From positions 23,193,001 to 23,257,000 of the forward strand of contig JAUMIR010000003.1 in assembly GCA_030847615.1 (NCBI GenBank): a stretch of 64,000 nt of DNA, read 5' to 3'. How positions within the stretch are numbered: position 1 is the first letter of the stretch; the number at the start of each line of letters is the position of its first letter. Both the position numbers and the translations under genes were made by a program. This document shows positions 18,056 through 30,479 of the stretch, in pieces. The stretch is from Gambelia wislizenii (Eukaryota; Chordata; Lepidosauria; Squamata; Crotaphytidae). The notes below the pieces were generated by a model. That model saw nothing but the letters and a program-made list of their open reading frames with translations, had not been told where the DNA came from and searched no databases.

Positions 18056-20730
18056 TGTATGTCTTCACATGCCTGCAATCTTTAATCACCATGGAGACAA
18101 AGGAAAGCTGCTACAAATTGTCATTGCTATGCATCAATCCACATTTTATTGCCTCATACAGACAAAATTGTAACTAGGCTGAGACAATGCACTAGTTCAG
18201 CACTTTATTTCACCTGACTTATATAAAGAGAAGGCAAATTGGCTAGAGTACTTCTCATTTCAAATTCCCAGATACGGTAACCTCCCTCAGCAGCTTAACG
18301 TAGATGTTGGAAAGCATAGGAAATAAAACTGACCCTTTCAGATCCCATAACAAATCCCATGTAGCTAGGAAAAAATCTCTGAGCACCTTCTTCTTAAAAT
18401 GGCCCTCTAGATTCCTGCACTGGCAAGGGGCTGGACTAGTTTAATGCTACTCAAAGTGGTGGTCTGTGAACTGGTGCCAGTCTGTGAACCACTGTTTGCT
18501 GATCTGCTGCAAGTTTCCAGCAAGGTAAGAAACATTTGTAACCATTGGGCACAAATATGGTACTGGTCCCTAGCACTTTCGGTTGGCGGTTCCCCACATC
18601 AGATAGCCGGAGGAACACAGGAGTATATGGTGTTTGGAATTACTTCTAGCTTTATGAGTCCATGATAGGAACACTATTACTGCAAAGCCACCTTCACACA
18701 CATTGAAGGGACTGTGAGCATAATCAGAAGTAAGTCCCACAGAGGTGGCCCCCACCCCCTAGCATTGCCTGTTCCCTCCTGACCTCACCTCTATGAAGTC
18801 CAAAACTCAGTGCTGTACGAGAGCTGGGGCTGCAGGGGTGAATCACCAGGACGGATTAACCATGACGATGATATCTTCTACCACACTCTACAAATTTTAA
18901 TGTTCCTTCTGAGTTTAGCTGCATTCCTCACAATAGTTGGGAAGGTGTGTTCCTAGCAACAATTACTTGTTGTTAACCAATCCTGTCATAATTCAAAGTG
19001 TTTCAGGGTGCCTCGCTCTTGCATGGACAGTGAAGATACACTAAGCATATAAGACCCAGAGATGACAACTGCTAGAACTGGTTCTTTGACATGAATGAAC
19101 ACAGCTGCCTGCATTTTCTTATAGGACTGGGTATGGTGTCATTTTGAATACATGCACTGGAAAATTTATAGTTTAATTCCAAGCATTAAGTTCACATGTA
19201 TGTATGCAATGCAATCAGTATCTCTAGTCATGCAGGGTTCCCAACAGCAGCAACTTGCACAAAGCATTGGGAATGCTTCCCTCTCCATCATTTAAAGGAG
19301 AGACCCCTGCTATTCAATCAACAAGCCACCACTGGTTCCCAGTCGTATGAAGCAGCTACTTCTTTAACTACTTTCACATATACAGTAGCTATCCTTTTGT
19401 GATATATATCAGGTCAGCTCTCTTCCTCCAGCACAGCTTCACTGACTGAGCATTTGCCAAACTAATTTTCCAGTAGAGAAATCAGGCTATATGAGTCCAA
19501 CATCAATTGAGGTTAGAAGGAAACTCGAAGTCTTCGGCCATCTTGATCCCAGCCCTCAGTCAATTTATATCCAGGCCATATCATCTCACTTCCATTACAA
19601 TGCACTGCAAGGCTGATTTCCTTGTCAAAGATCTTACATAATTAGACCCACAAGATAGTTTCAGAGTTTGCTATCTGAGCTTTAACAAAGAGCTCTGGGG
19701 CGAAGACAAAAAAAAAAAAATCCAGCAGGTTAATGCATTCTTGTTCACCACTCATAAACAAATCACTATGTATTTGAGGGGGGGAAACTATGCCTTTCAT
19801 TAATCTCTGAATACGAAATATAACAAACCTTCTATTGTCTCCAGTCATGAGTGCTGAGTTTATATACCTCATAATTCAGACCCTGTACATGTTTTCTTGA
19901 AGTAAGTTCCAACATATTTTTTTTTCTTAAACATAGTCTCATTTAGCCCAGGAAGTCTTTTTGAACTCATTGGGACTGACTTCTGAGGAAGCATGCATAG
20001 AATTGCTGCAATGCTTTTCTTAAGGACAAAAAACTCCACAAGGAAGTATATACTTCTAAAATGGAATAATGTAAACATACCATTATGTAGGGTAGAAGGG
20101 AAATGAGTTAAGAGTCCATAATTTCAGCAGAGGACACTTTCTATCATTCAATACATATAATTCCTTAAACATAAAACAAACTCAAATTTTGAAATGGGAG
20201 GAAACTAAAAGTTATGTTCTATCTAGAATAATAGAAGTGTGTGTTCAACAAGGTTCTAACATGAAATTTTGCCACTTGAGAACTAATATGGGTACAAAAG
20301 GGGATTGGGGTGGGTGGGTGGCATTTGAAGGTTATTTTGTTTTTTAAATGGATTGTTGAATTTTAGTTAATTAAACATTTCAGTAACCAGAAATACCAAC
20401 TTCAGTCACTAGGTGGTACACCTCTCTAGCTTGTAATAAATGTCCTGTAAAGTAGTGTCAAATAATAGTTTTATAAAACATACCTGACTGAGCCCTGCCC
20501 TGAGCCCTCTTTTCTGTTTATTTGTCCTATCCAAGTGTTGAAATAGTAACCAAACCAAAGAGAAGAAGCAACATCTTCTATTTTGTTTAATAATTTTTAA
20601 AAATATGTATACCCCACCCTTCCACAAACAGACAGTGCATGGGTCAAGATGAATATGAAGATTTTTTTAAAAATCAAATGTGTGTGTCATCTAAATGATG
20701 AACCTGAATCCCAACTGGATGGTACTAGGG
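18056..20730. other. Intergenic, nothing recognised
   Basis: No exon, long ORF with protein-like composition, RNA gene or classified repeat is seen in this 2.7-kb stretch. The short open frames are chance frames. Confidence 0.5.
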
Positions 20731-20952
20731 CTGCATCTACACTGCAGAAATAGTCCAGTTTGACACTGCTTTAATTGCCTTGGCTCAATGCTATGGAATA
20801 CTGGGATCTGTAGTTTCGTGAGATATTTAGCCTTCTCTGCCAGAGAGCTCTGATGCCACAACAAACTATAAATCTCAGAACTCCATAGCACTGAGCCCTG
20901 GCAATTAAAGTAGTGTCAAACTGGATTATTTCTGAAGTGCAGAAGCAACCAA
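20731..20952. mobile_element. Foldback MITE, 'tctacactgcagaaat' family, copy 1
   Basis: About 220 bases with long imperfect inverted repeats. The left end reads gcatctacactgcagaaata, and the right end mirrors it as ttatttctgaagtgcagaagc. The middle has 'gggatctgtagtttcgtgag' and 'aactataaatctcagaactcc' as facing arms. Copies at 25,636 and 45,700. It looks hAT-like. Confidence 0.75.
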
Positions 20953-22035
20953 GGTGAGATCCATAGAGGCCAACTGAAAGCATCATCCACCAGCACTGGA
21001 GTCAATACAGCCAGCAGCAGACATTTTAGATTTCACACACATATGCACTGCTGTGGCATCACTAAGGCTGGTGTCACCCTCCCCTGCCCAGCAGTGCCAC
21101 CTGGTGCAGTTCAGCCTCTCCGCACCCCTCTAGTGCCACCACTGATGCATTGCATTTGATTTTGTATCCTAATTCTGTCCTGAAATCAGCAGCAAAGATG
21201 AAAGACTTATTCCAAAAAAGGAGGGATTAGTAGCACCACTGTAGAGTGACCCTCCTTCCTTGGATGAGGTCATGACCCTCTTTGGGGTCACTGCCCACCA
21301 ACTGAAAATTAAAAAGCTTAAGTAACATCAAGTGAATCCCCCTTTTGTCATGCTGTTCTGCCTCTGTATTTTGTGAGTCAGTCCACACCCTGAACTAGAT
21401 TTAAAACCACACTGAATATTTTCCCCCCTTCTTTGTCTGTCAAGCACTTCTCAGTGTGTCTGAAAGTTACCAAAATGAATTTAAAACAATTGCTTTGAAC
21501 ATTCTGGCAAAACACTAAAATATAAAACTAACAAGATTTACCTTTGTAGGATTGGAGGTGCCTTTCATCTTTTCCAGTGATAAAGTGGAGCTTGTGGATG
21601 ATTAACCTTAAAGCAGAGGAAGGATATAGAAAGCAGTAAACGAAACGTGAATACATTCCACTGCCAAAGTACAGGCATAAAATTGACTAAACCTAATGCT
21701 TTTCAAATTTATTTTCCTTATTTCTCTCTTACACTCAAAACCCTGTGAGGTGGAAAAGACTACTTCTGCACTTACTGATTCTTTTTATTGATGAAGATCC
21801 TACAAGTTGTCTTCTAGCATAAACATAATGGGGAGCTGATACAAAAAGCAGTTTTAGTTCGCTTTCTTTTTTTTATGTGCAAAATTCTTGCGAGCAATTT
21901 TTAGCACATCATTGAATCTTCTGAATGTCATTTGATTTTGACTTTTTCACACTGCAAAACACAAGCCAGCTGAACCAGAATACAATAGTAATAGTAATAG
22001 TAATTCTAATTACTATAGTTTCATAAGACTTCTGT
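20953..22035. other. Intergenic, nothing recognised
   Basis: Mostly unique-looking AT-rich sequence. No gene or RNA is seen. Confidence 0.45.
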
Positions 22036-22190
22036 CAGGCATTTTGGAACCCTGAGCTTACAGAAGTTACTTTTTTACTACAACTCGCAGACCTCCCCTC
22101 CCCTATCACCTTGGTCTATGGCCATGCTGGTGGATTCTGGGAGCTGTAGTCCAAAAGCAGCTTTTCCAAGTTCTGTGTAAAGTTCTGAAA
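22036..22190. mobile_element. Short MITE of the 'gtagtccaaaaa..aact' family
   Basis: The left arm 'acagaagttacttttttactacaactcgcag' faces the right arm 'ctgggagctgtagtccaaaagcagcttttccaag'. Similar small elements occur at 28,718, 46,740 and 53,955. Confidence 0.6.
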
Positions 22191-22639
22191 TAGACAAGCT
22201 CTGAAATAAAGTGTTTTTTTTTTAATGCATGAAGAAGGGAAGCATGCTAACACTACCTCTCATGCATTTCTATCAACTCTTATGCATGGACAGTGACTTT
22301 CTTTTTTCTTTTTTCTTTTATTTTATTTAGTTATTTATACCCCGCTCTTCAGCCACAAGGCTATCAGAGCGGCTTACAAATTGTTTTAAGCAACAGCAAT
22401 TTACACATCTACACTGCAAGATGCAGCTTCCAATGTGTGTTAGCTAATTGCCCCCACAAACCGGGTACTCATTTTACCAACCTACGAAAGGATGGAAGGC
22501 TGAGTGAACCTTGTAGCCCTCTGGAATCAAACTGAAGTGGAAAAGCATCTGAAAATCTGAAGTGGAAAGCATGCTCTGTCCATGGAGGCATTTCATACAG
22601 TTTGGGGCTCATGTGTAAAGGAAGATCACACTCCATATG

Positions 22640-22885
22640 TGGATATTTTCAAAGAAGTAGCCCTGTTAGTCTGTTGCAGTCTAAAAAAAAGAAAGGGTGG
22701 GAGGAATCTAGCAACACCTTTAAGAATAACTGATTTTTATTGTATTTATTATTTATGCCATAGCTTTCATGGATATCAATCCACTTCTTCAGACACAATG
22801 GCAAAATTAATGCCTCAGGTTATTAAGCATATTAATATAGTTGTGGGAGTGGGATAGAATGTAATAGGATCTAGAAAGATGCAAA
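22640..22885 (-). repeat. SINE-like repeat with hammerhead-like fold
   Basis: The phrases 'gtagccctgttagtctgttgcag', 'caacacctttaag', 'tgccatagctttcatggat' and 'ccacttcttcagac' define a widespread reptile repeat. The minus-strand segment 22,763-22,792 can fold like a hammerhead core (see findings). A second copy in opposite orientation is at 30,480-30,660, and a worn one is at 1,835. Confidence 0.6.
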
Positions 22886-23644
22886 TCATTTGGACATCAG
22901 GGTTGGAGCAGATTCAATTGACGAGGTGTCCAGTAACTCCACTGATGAGGTCATACTGGATCAGTTTCAATCTGTAAGTACTGATGATGTGGACAAGCTC
23001 CTTGGTAGGGTAAGGAAGACTACCTACCCTCTTGACCCTTGCCCTTCCTCAGGGACATCATCAATGCATCCCTTAGGGAAGGTCATGTTCCATCTTGCTT
23101 GAAGGAAGTGGCAGTTAGAATGCTTCTCAAAAGACCTTCCCTTGACCCTCTGGATATGAAGAACTACAGGCCAGTCTCTTTATTACCATTTTTGAGCAAG
23201 GTGATTGAGAGAGTGGTTGCTCTTCAACTCCAAGCTGTCTTGGAAGAAACCGATTCTCTAGATCCATTTCAAACTGGCTTTAGGACAGGATTTGGAGTAG
23301 GGACAGCCATAGCTGCCTTAGCTGATGACCTCCGCCTGAACATCACATTACCACCTTAAATAGTTTTTTAAAAGCTCTTAAGATGGATCTCTTCTGGCAG
23401 GCCTTTCCTGAATAGATACCTGGCCATCAGAAGAAAAAAAAATCTTATAGGTCCGATCTCTATTCCAGTTATTTTATTTTATTGTATATATGGGTGTGGG
23501 TGTGCTTTTGTATTTATTAAGTATTTTTAAATATTTAATTATTTAATTGTATTTTAAGGGGGGTGGGATGGAGGGTTTTATATGTATATATTTTAAATGT
23601 TGTAAGCCACCCCAATTGCATTTTGTAGAGGGGTGGGATATAAA

Positions 23645-23677
<33 letters not shown>
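22886..23677 (+). mobile_element. L2-like LINE with internal deletion
   Basis: A reverse-transcriptase part (22,890-23,340) is joined directly to the ORF2 C-terminal end and 3' UTR (23,345-23,677). The tail 'taagccaccccaattg...gaggggtgggatataaa' plus (TTA)n matches the copy at 11,640-12,375. Between RT and C-terminus most of the palm and thumb coding sequence is absent. Confidence 0.8.
22890..23359 (+). pseudogene. L2-like reverse transcriptase fragment
   Basis: Two overlapping frames (22,890-23,102 and 23,039-23,359) are separated by a frameshift. Recognisable phrases are INASLREGHVPSCLKEV, SLDPLDMKNYRPVSLLPFL, SKVIERVVALQLQ and LDPFQTGFRTGFG. These are the fingers and early palm blocks of an L2/CR1-group RT. 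The catalytic F/Y-x-D-D block is missing through the internal deletion. Confidence 0.8.
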
Positions 23678-24106
23678 ATCATGACTCTTACCCTAAATCT
23701 TAGAAGCCCTTCCCGTTTACTTAAAGAGATGGGATAATGAACATTTACTCTAGCTTACTTGCTTCTAGTCAGAAGGTGGCTGCAGAGCAAGCCGTGGTGC
23801 CACAAGGATGGGGCAGTAAGGACGAAACTAGCTAAGTAACTGCACAGACCACCTAGAAAGTCTTTTTTATGTGGCAGCAACAAATCAATTGCAATTGCAA
23901 AATTGTAACAAGCTGCTGTTCTACCAGATGAACTTGCATGCATCCCTATCCTCTTTCCAGGAACTGAGTCCACCAAACCTGGAGAATTAGCACCCTCGTC
24001 TCCCAACTGGAGATCACACATGAAAACTGGAGACTCAGAGCTAGGCCCTGGGATCTGGCAACCCTTATACATATGCCTAGGCATAAAGATAGGCATGTAC
24101 ATATGC

Positions 24107-24331
24107 ATCTACAGTTGTCCTTTCATATTCACTGGGATTTGGTTCCAGGACCCCCGTGGATACCGAAATCTGTGAATACTCAAGTTTCATTATATGCAGT
24201 GGCATAGCAAAATGGTGTCCCTTATATAAGATGGTAAAATTAAGGTTTGCTTTTTGGATTATTATTTTTTAAATACTATTTTCAAGCCGTGAATACTTGA
24301 ATCCATGGATATGGAAGGACAACTGTACATA
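24107..24331 (+). mobile_element. Tigger/pogo-like MITE, second copy
   Basis: The ends are tacagttgtcctttcatattc and ggatatggaaggacaactgta, with TA at each flank. The interior has 'ggttccaggacccccgtgg', 'gtgaatactcaag' and 'cttatataagatgg'. It is the same family as 7,484-7,726 in inverse orientation. Confidence 0.82.
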
Positions 24332-24884
24332 TTTTCATTTGCTCAGAGGGCAACAAATCAGTTTTATAGGGCAATTTAAAATCAGGAAAGCAGTGCAAAC
24401 GGAAATGTTAACAATGCCACCCATTAACACCACAACCCTGATTGAACTCATTGTGTTTTGAAGCGGCCATTCACTTTGTTTAAAGCCTCCTCTTGCTTGA
24501 TTTGGCTCTTCTTGAAAAAGTCCTATTGAAACACCTTGGCCAAACTTTCAGGGCTTCTGAGCTGTAATCTCTGAGAGCCTTTAAAGAGAGTTAAGAGTTA
24601 CTTCATGGTCAGCCATACCATTAGAGAGCATGAGACATGTTGGAGGGTGAACTGTGATGGTGAGGTGAGGGAAGACAGAGTTTTGGTGCCCATGTGGCTT
24701 GCCCTACATTCCTGTCACCATCACTACTACCACAAACCTGTCTGCTCTCCTCATGTGCAATGGAAACAATCACTGCCTCTTCACCAGTGCTGAAGTAACA
24801 TTTAGCTTTCAGCTTCTGTTAGCAGTGTATATGAGAAGACTACAATCATATCTTTTGTCTCAAGCAGCAAACACCTTGGGCCCA

Positions 24885-25480
24885 TCTAAATGGTGAAAAT
24901 ACCCCTCATGGAATTTGCTGAGAATCCTACCTGTCTAAATGGGATCCAGTGCCAATCCACACTATTCGGAAGGAGGGCCCCCCAAAACGGCAAATACGTG
25001 GTAAAAGCCTTCGCAGATTTTCCTGTACTTTTTCAAAAACCATGAGGGGGTGTGCATTCCTGCTCGTTTGGACTATCACATGACAGAAAATTCAAAGGGA
25101 AACACAAAGCTGATTCGCCAGATGAGAGCAGGGGTGAGGCTTGCTAGCAGAGCAAGTGCCTGCTACTGTCATGTTGGATTTTCGCCTTAGCAATCGCTCA
25201 CTAAGGCAATAAAACAGGATGAATATTTCCTATTTTGTTTTTCTATAAAATTGGAAAATTGCTCTATCACACCAGCACACCTTGGAGTAACTTAAAAAAA
25301 ACGACGGTGGTGAAGAACTAATGCGAGTAAATCATTCACGACTGCCATCCAGAATGAGAGGCTTATGGGGGCTTCTGAGGTCAGAAAAACGGTTTAGATG
25401 TGTCACTGCTGCTGTGAAATGCCAATACTACGAGGTACTTTGGATTTTTTCCCCTCGTGTAGATGGGCCCCTTGATTCAG
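24885..25480 (+). mobile_element. Non-autonomous DNA transposon, family X, copy 2
   Basis: About 595 bases with short inverted ends: 'ttgggcccatctaaatgg' at the left and 'gtagatgggccccttg' at the right. The internal phrases are shared with the copies at 17,465 and 35,480. The right end reads 'ttttttcccctcgtg', mirroring left 'gaaaatacccctcatg'. No transposase is present. Confidence 0.72.
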
Positions 25481-25635
25481 TCTTGAATTATTACTTTTTC
25501 CTCACCACTTGTGGATCCACTCTTTTAGAGTTAAAACATTAGCCATCTCAATCCACATATTAATTTTTCAGATAATAATATGCCAGTGTTAAAAATGGTT
25601 TCACCATGTAAGGTGGCTGCTTTTGAATATGAGAC

Positions 25636-25856
25636 ACAGGGTACATCTGCGCTGTAGAAATAATGCAGTTTGACACCACTGCCATGACTCTATCTTACAG
25701 AATCCTGGGATCTGTAGTTTTGTGAGGCACCAGCATGCTTTGACAGAGAATGCTGAGGACCTTGTAAAACTACAAATCCCAGGATTCCATAGGCTGGAGC
25801 TACAGCACTTAAAGTAGTATCAAACTGCATTATTTCTACAGTGTAGATGTACCCAT
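25636..25856. mobile_element. Foldback MITE, 'tctacactgtagaaat' family, copy 2 (best preserved)
   Basis: About 220 bases. The left end, gggtacatctgcgctgtagaa, is mirrored by ttctacagtgtagatgtaccc. The arms 'atcctgggatctgtagttttg' and 'aaaactacaaatcccaggatt' face each other about a central 'tttgacagagaatgctgagg'. It folds as a long hairpin. Confidence 0.85.
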
Positions 25857-27000
25857 AGAGACCTCTTCAGCTAAGAGTTATTTATTATAATGTCCAGGGA
25901 CACCGAGTGTACATCTGACTTTAAAAACACGTAACATGAGTATTGTCCTTGGCTGGTAGTATAGTCATGATAGGCCCAGATTGCCTTGGCCTGTAAGGGG
26001 ACCCCAACTACTACTCCTAGATTCTGCATCAAATTGAAACAATTCCCTTCACAACTGAAAACTACTATAGTATTCTAGCAATTAAACTTTCTGGGCAGCA
26101 CATATTATTTGGTTCTCTAAGATGCCATGCTGGGGAACGCCACCTAGACCAAATTCATTATCTCCTGGTCAATGAGGCTAGTTTCTCCAAATTTAATATC
26201 ACTGAAACATGTGATAGGGATTAAAAATATTTCTGCTGGGATTGTATCAAACTAACAGCTGTTATTCCAAGACAGTTGCTGCAGTTAGCCTTCCTTTTTC
26301 AGAATCAATTTAGAAATGAGCTAATTGTATTTCCATATACAGTACAGTAAATATAAAATGAAGCACCAATGACAGTCCTTGTAGACAAGTGGCTACCACA
26401 ATGTATATTGAATAAATCTGTGTTTATATCATCTTCTTCTTTACAGTGTGTCACTTCTGCCAGGGTTTCTTCTGCTTTGTCTCATTTACAGCTTTATTGT
26501 CTTCAAGTCAAGATGTGTGGGAACTATCAGGCTTCTTGTTGCATTCTTTGAGGATTTATTTTACCGTGTAAACGACCCCTGGGTTTATTGCACATGTTCC
26601 TATTCATACTTCCAACACCATCTGTCTTTTAATTGTGTTGAGGCTTCCTCCACACCTGTCATCTTCTATGCTACATAGAAATGCTGTTGCTAAAGAAACA
26701 TGTTTAATGTTCAGAGCTGTGCTATTTATCTAAGGTAGACTTGACATTACTTTTCAGCATGTGGGGTTAATTTAAGTTCTGCCTAGGAGCAAGTATTGTT
26801 AATATTCTTTATGCAACCAAAAATTGTTGCATGTAACTATAAAAAAAATGTAAATTTCTCACTTCCGTGGGAATGACCACAGTCCTTCTTCTATTAATTG
26901 GGAATATAAATCTTCTTTTCCTCCTCCTCTTCTTTTTATATTGCACCTTTGCCCGGAAGCTGGGAATTAAGGTGGCTTGCCAATTAAAATGATTACAATC
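25857..27000. other. Intergenic, nothing recognised
   Basis: No exon, RNA gene or classified repeat is seen. Confidence 0.45.
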
Positions 27001-27445
27001 TCTCTCTCTCTCTCTCTCTCTCTGGCTTTTCTTCATAAATGCAGATTCAGGAAGGACTTATTCCACGCTTTCTGCAAGGGCACTGATGACTAAAAAGGCC
27101 AATCCGAGATAAACAAGTCTGGTTGCAGACGCACAGCAGAAGGTCTCATTGGGTGATGTTTCCGGGTTGTGATTCTTTCTGCGTTGTCGTTTCTCTTTGA
27201 GATTTGTTCGGTGTGAGTTCTCGAATAAGGCTGCAGCATTGTGGATAGTGCATCTCCATGTCTCCCAATGTGAGGCCAGGGTGGACCATTGTTGGTGATC
27301 AACTTGGCTGAGCCTGAAATGTTGTTTCAGGGAGTCCTTGTATGGCTTTTTTTGGAGCGCCCCTCTTACGCTGACCCGTGGCGAGTTCACCGTAGAGCAC
27401 TATTTTTGGGAGGTGATGGTCCTCCATCCTAGAAATATGCCCTGC
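27001..27445 (-). pseudogene. Zinc-finger-tailed LINE, 3' end with (GA)n tail
   Basis: On the minus strand the element runs from GELATG-type codons through KKPYKDSLKQHFRLSQVDHQ, HNAAALFENSHRTNLKEKRQ and the finger region to 'aagtccttcctgaatc'. It then ends in gccagagagagag and a (GA)n run of about 24 bases (27,001-27,024). Several frameshifts break it. Confidence 0.72.
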
Positions 27446-28194
27446 CTCTCCATTGGATTACAATATACCTGTTGTTAAAAACATACAAAAAATATTGTTA
27501 AAATAGGATTAAACTACCAATGATATTAAAACAATTTTAAACATAGACTTCAAAATTATAAAAAGTAGTTAAAACAGTACACTTTAAAATACACCCTCTA
27601 ACAAGTGTTTTCCTTAAAAAAAACCTCGAGCTTTAAAAGACTGTAGGGTTTATTTAAAAAAAAAAAGTCTTCACCTGCGGATGAAGACAACAAGGAAGAG
27701 GCCATCTAGCTTCCCTGCTGTGGAAGTTTCAGAGCCTAGGGGCAGCCACTAAGAAGGCCCTATCTCATCTTCCCACCAACTGTACCTGTGAAGGTTATGG
27801 GACTTGAAAGAAGGGCCTTTCCTGAGAACCTCAATGGCTGGGCATGGGGGTAGGGAATAGGGGGAGATAGCCTGGACATTAGCTGTGTAACACTTTATAG
27901 GTCATCACCAGCATGTATTAGATCTTTGCATACAAAGACAAATAATTTATTTAGTTCTTTCACCACTGTGGGATTTCTGCACAGTATTTTCATGTTGTAA
28001 AGTGTTCTGGGAAATTACTTTGCACACAAATACATGTGGCATTTCTGTGGAGGAAATAGTGACTGAGATCCTACATCACATTTGTAGCTCCATAAATGTA
28101 GCAATTAATGACCTAAGGAATCAGCCCCTGAAACCCACCTTAAACCGCAGAGAAACACTCCAAGCAATGGGAGGTCTGCATCATGGTAGAGTGT

Positions 28195-28412
28195 GGCGCT
28201 TCAGGAAAAGAGATTCCACCTAAACATTAGGAAGAACTTCCTGATGGTAAGAGCTATTTGACAGTGGAGTGCGCTGCCTTGGAGTGTGGTGGAGTCTCCT
28301 TTGGAGGTTTTGAAACAGAGGCTGGATGGCCATCTTCAGGCATGCTTTGATTCTGTATCCCTACATGGCAGAATAGGTGTTTTCTTCCTACTCTAATGTT
28401 TCTATGATGTGG
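28195..28412 (+). mobile_element. CR1 LINE 3' end
   Basis: Strongly 5'-truncated. 'gaaaagagattccacctaaa', 'aggaagaacttcctgatggt', 'gtggagtctcctttggaggt' and 'aggctggatggccatctt' are the CR1 terminal ORF2/3' UTR phrases, and the copy ends 'atgtttctatgat' as CR1 does (ATTCTATGA-type terminus). Confidence 0.8.
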
Positions 28413-28714
28413 CCATTCCCCTCCCACCCCAAGCCATGGAGCGACAGTCTTCTCCTGGTCACATCATGCACAGAAATCTTTCTGCTGCTTTATTCTTCCT
28501 TGTGGGATTTCACAAGTGTCACAAAACCTTTTACTTGGCCAAGAAATGAATAAAAAAATCTTTCCATCACCACGTTGGATCCCAACTGCCCCTTTTCACA
28601 CATCCACAGTTACAGAAAAGTTGTAGCTGATCTATATAAATACCTGGTTTGATTTTTTTTTGTTGTGAATCCAAGTCTGTAATCACATTAAGAAAAGGCC
28701 ACTTGTTTCCTGAG

Positions 28715-28848
28715 CTTGGAAAAGTGACTTTTTTTGGATTTACAGCACCCAGAATCTTCCAGTGTTGCCAGCAGCTAAGTAACCACCCTGGCTGGAGAAT
28801 CTGGGAGCTGAACTTCACAAACGTAACTTTTTCAAACTCCTCTTGTTT
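28715..28848. mobile_element. Short foldback MITE
   Basis: The left arm 'gagcttggaaaagtgacttttt' faces the right arm 'aaacgtaactttttcaaactcc', with 'acccagaatcttcca' and 'tggagaatctgggagc' mirrored inside. About 130 bases. Confidence 0.65.
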
Positions 28849-29560
28849 GTTTGCATGAAGGCCCTTTGACCACAATTGCTTTTATTTTAAAAGCAGCAAT
28901 GATGGTTAAGCAGGCTACACTGAGTGCCTAGAACTCAGGAAGTAACTTTGAAATACACTGCCTCTGGAACTACATATTCCACATGCCATGGGGTGGGGGA
29001 GAGACCCATGAGTTTCCCATGGAAACCACAGCCCCACTTTTATTTCCTCTATACCCCTATAACTTATATGAGCACTTAGGAATAAGAAAAATATCTGAGC
29101 TCATTCCTTTTCTTTAGGATGAACTTACTTGCTTTAGGCACCCACCCCCTCTCTTTTATTTATTTTTTTCAGGGTCTATCCACCTCTTGTATGCAGTCTA
29201 GGGAAACAATCATAGTGGCTTATTCTACAGGACTGTTGCATAGATTGCTGTGAGAGGTTCTGAGAGAATAAGGGGGAGGTACATGTTTGGAAACATGTGG
29301 TATGAGTGAGGATGAAAGAGGTAGCTACAGACTGAGGAGGCAGCTGTGGAGATGACATTAGGAAAAGACAGTTGAAAGAGATTAAGATATGAGTTGCAAG
29401 AAAGCCTAGTTCTATAACAGGATTAAGACTGAATTTGAACATAAGAATGAGAAGATGTAATTATTTCATGTATAAAGTATTATGTGTTTCCACACGCGCA
29501 TGTGTGTGTGTAATGTTTCTATGTAATATGTATATATGTAATAGAATGTTGTTACTCTAT
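28849..29560. other. Intergenic, nothing recognised
   Basis: No gene or classified repeat is seen. Short GT-rich runs occur around 29,495-29,515. Confidence 0.45.
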
Positions 29561-29561
29561 A

Positions 29562-29805
29562 ATCTATGTTGTGATAGTGGTGCCTTCAAGTCGTTTCCAA
29601 TTTATAGCAACCCTAAGGTGAACCTATCACCGTGTTTTCTTGGCAAAATTTCTTCGGAGTGGTTTTGCCTTTGCCTCTTTCTGAGGCTGAGAGCATGTGA
29701 CTTGCCCAAGGTCACCCAGTGGACTTCTATGGCCAAGGGGGGATTTGAACTCTGGTCTCCCAGAGTCCTAGTCCAACACCCAAAGCGCTATAACCAAATA
29801 TTAAA
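29562..29805 (-). repeat. tRNA-derived SINE with BovB-like 3' end (Sauria SINE type)
   Basis: On the minus strand: A box near tggttatagcgctttgg, B box gagttcaaatccc, core 'gtgaccttgggcaagtcac', and 3' end 'ggttgctataaattggaaac' then 'gacttgaaggcac' and a CA-rich tail. The 3' end resembles the BovB LINE terminus, and BovB tails are also present in this window (33,915 and 40,895). This combination points to a squamate. Confidence 0.78.
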
Positions 29806-30479
29806 TGGCCAGAGGGTGGTGAGAAGTTAAATACAATTATTTTTCATGCTGCAACTATAAATTATATTAAAAAAAATACTCTTTGCTTCCTTTGAAAAAC
29901 CACATCTATTCTTTCATCACTACAATATGAAACTTATGAGTAGCACCTAATGGTCAATAGTAACACAACTTTGATACTGAAGTTGGATCTGGGTAAAGAA
30001 TGTGTAGGCATTTGCCAAAGGCAGTCCTAAAGAGAATGGGATTACAAACAGGACAGTTGCTACTCAAAAGGATTAATGGACACAAATATAACATTATAAA
30101 TAGCAATACCGAAAAAGCAGTCGCAGAACATTTCTAGCTTCCTGGACACATAGTCAAGTACTTACAGGTTGTGGTCTTTGAACAAGGAAATTATAAAGGA
30201 AGACTAGAAAGAGAAACTGCTGGATTGGATTATATTCACAAATTCCAAACCATTAGCAGAGGTATGAACATAATGTTCTTTGCTTCACGACACACTACAT
30301 ATAGTAATTCAATAACTGCACATATAACAAAAGGAATCTTCTCAAAGAGAGTTTTTCACCCAGGGAAACTGACTTTTGTTAGCTGATTTATTGTTTTCAC
30401 ACACCAACACTAACTGACCACTATAAAGATCTGAAAGACCTGTATCACCTTACACAGCCCTTTGAAAATTTAGAGCAAG

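Noticed and set aside
28567..28875. A 102-codon open frame on the minus strand.
   Set aside because: It reads through a foldback MITE and flanks; no domain or splice support.
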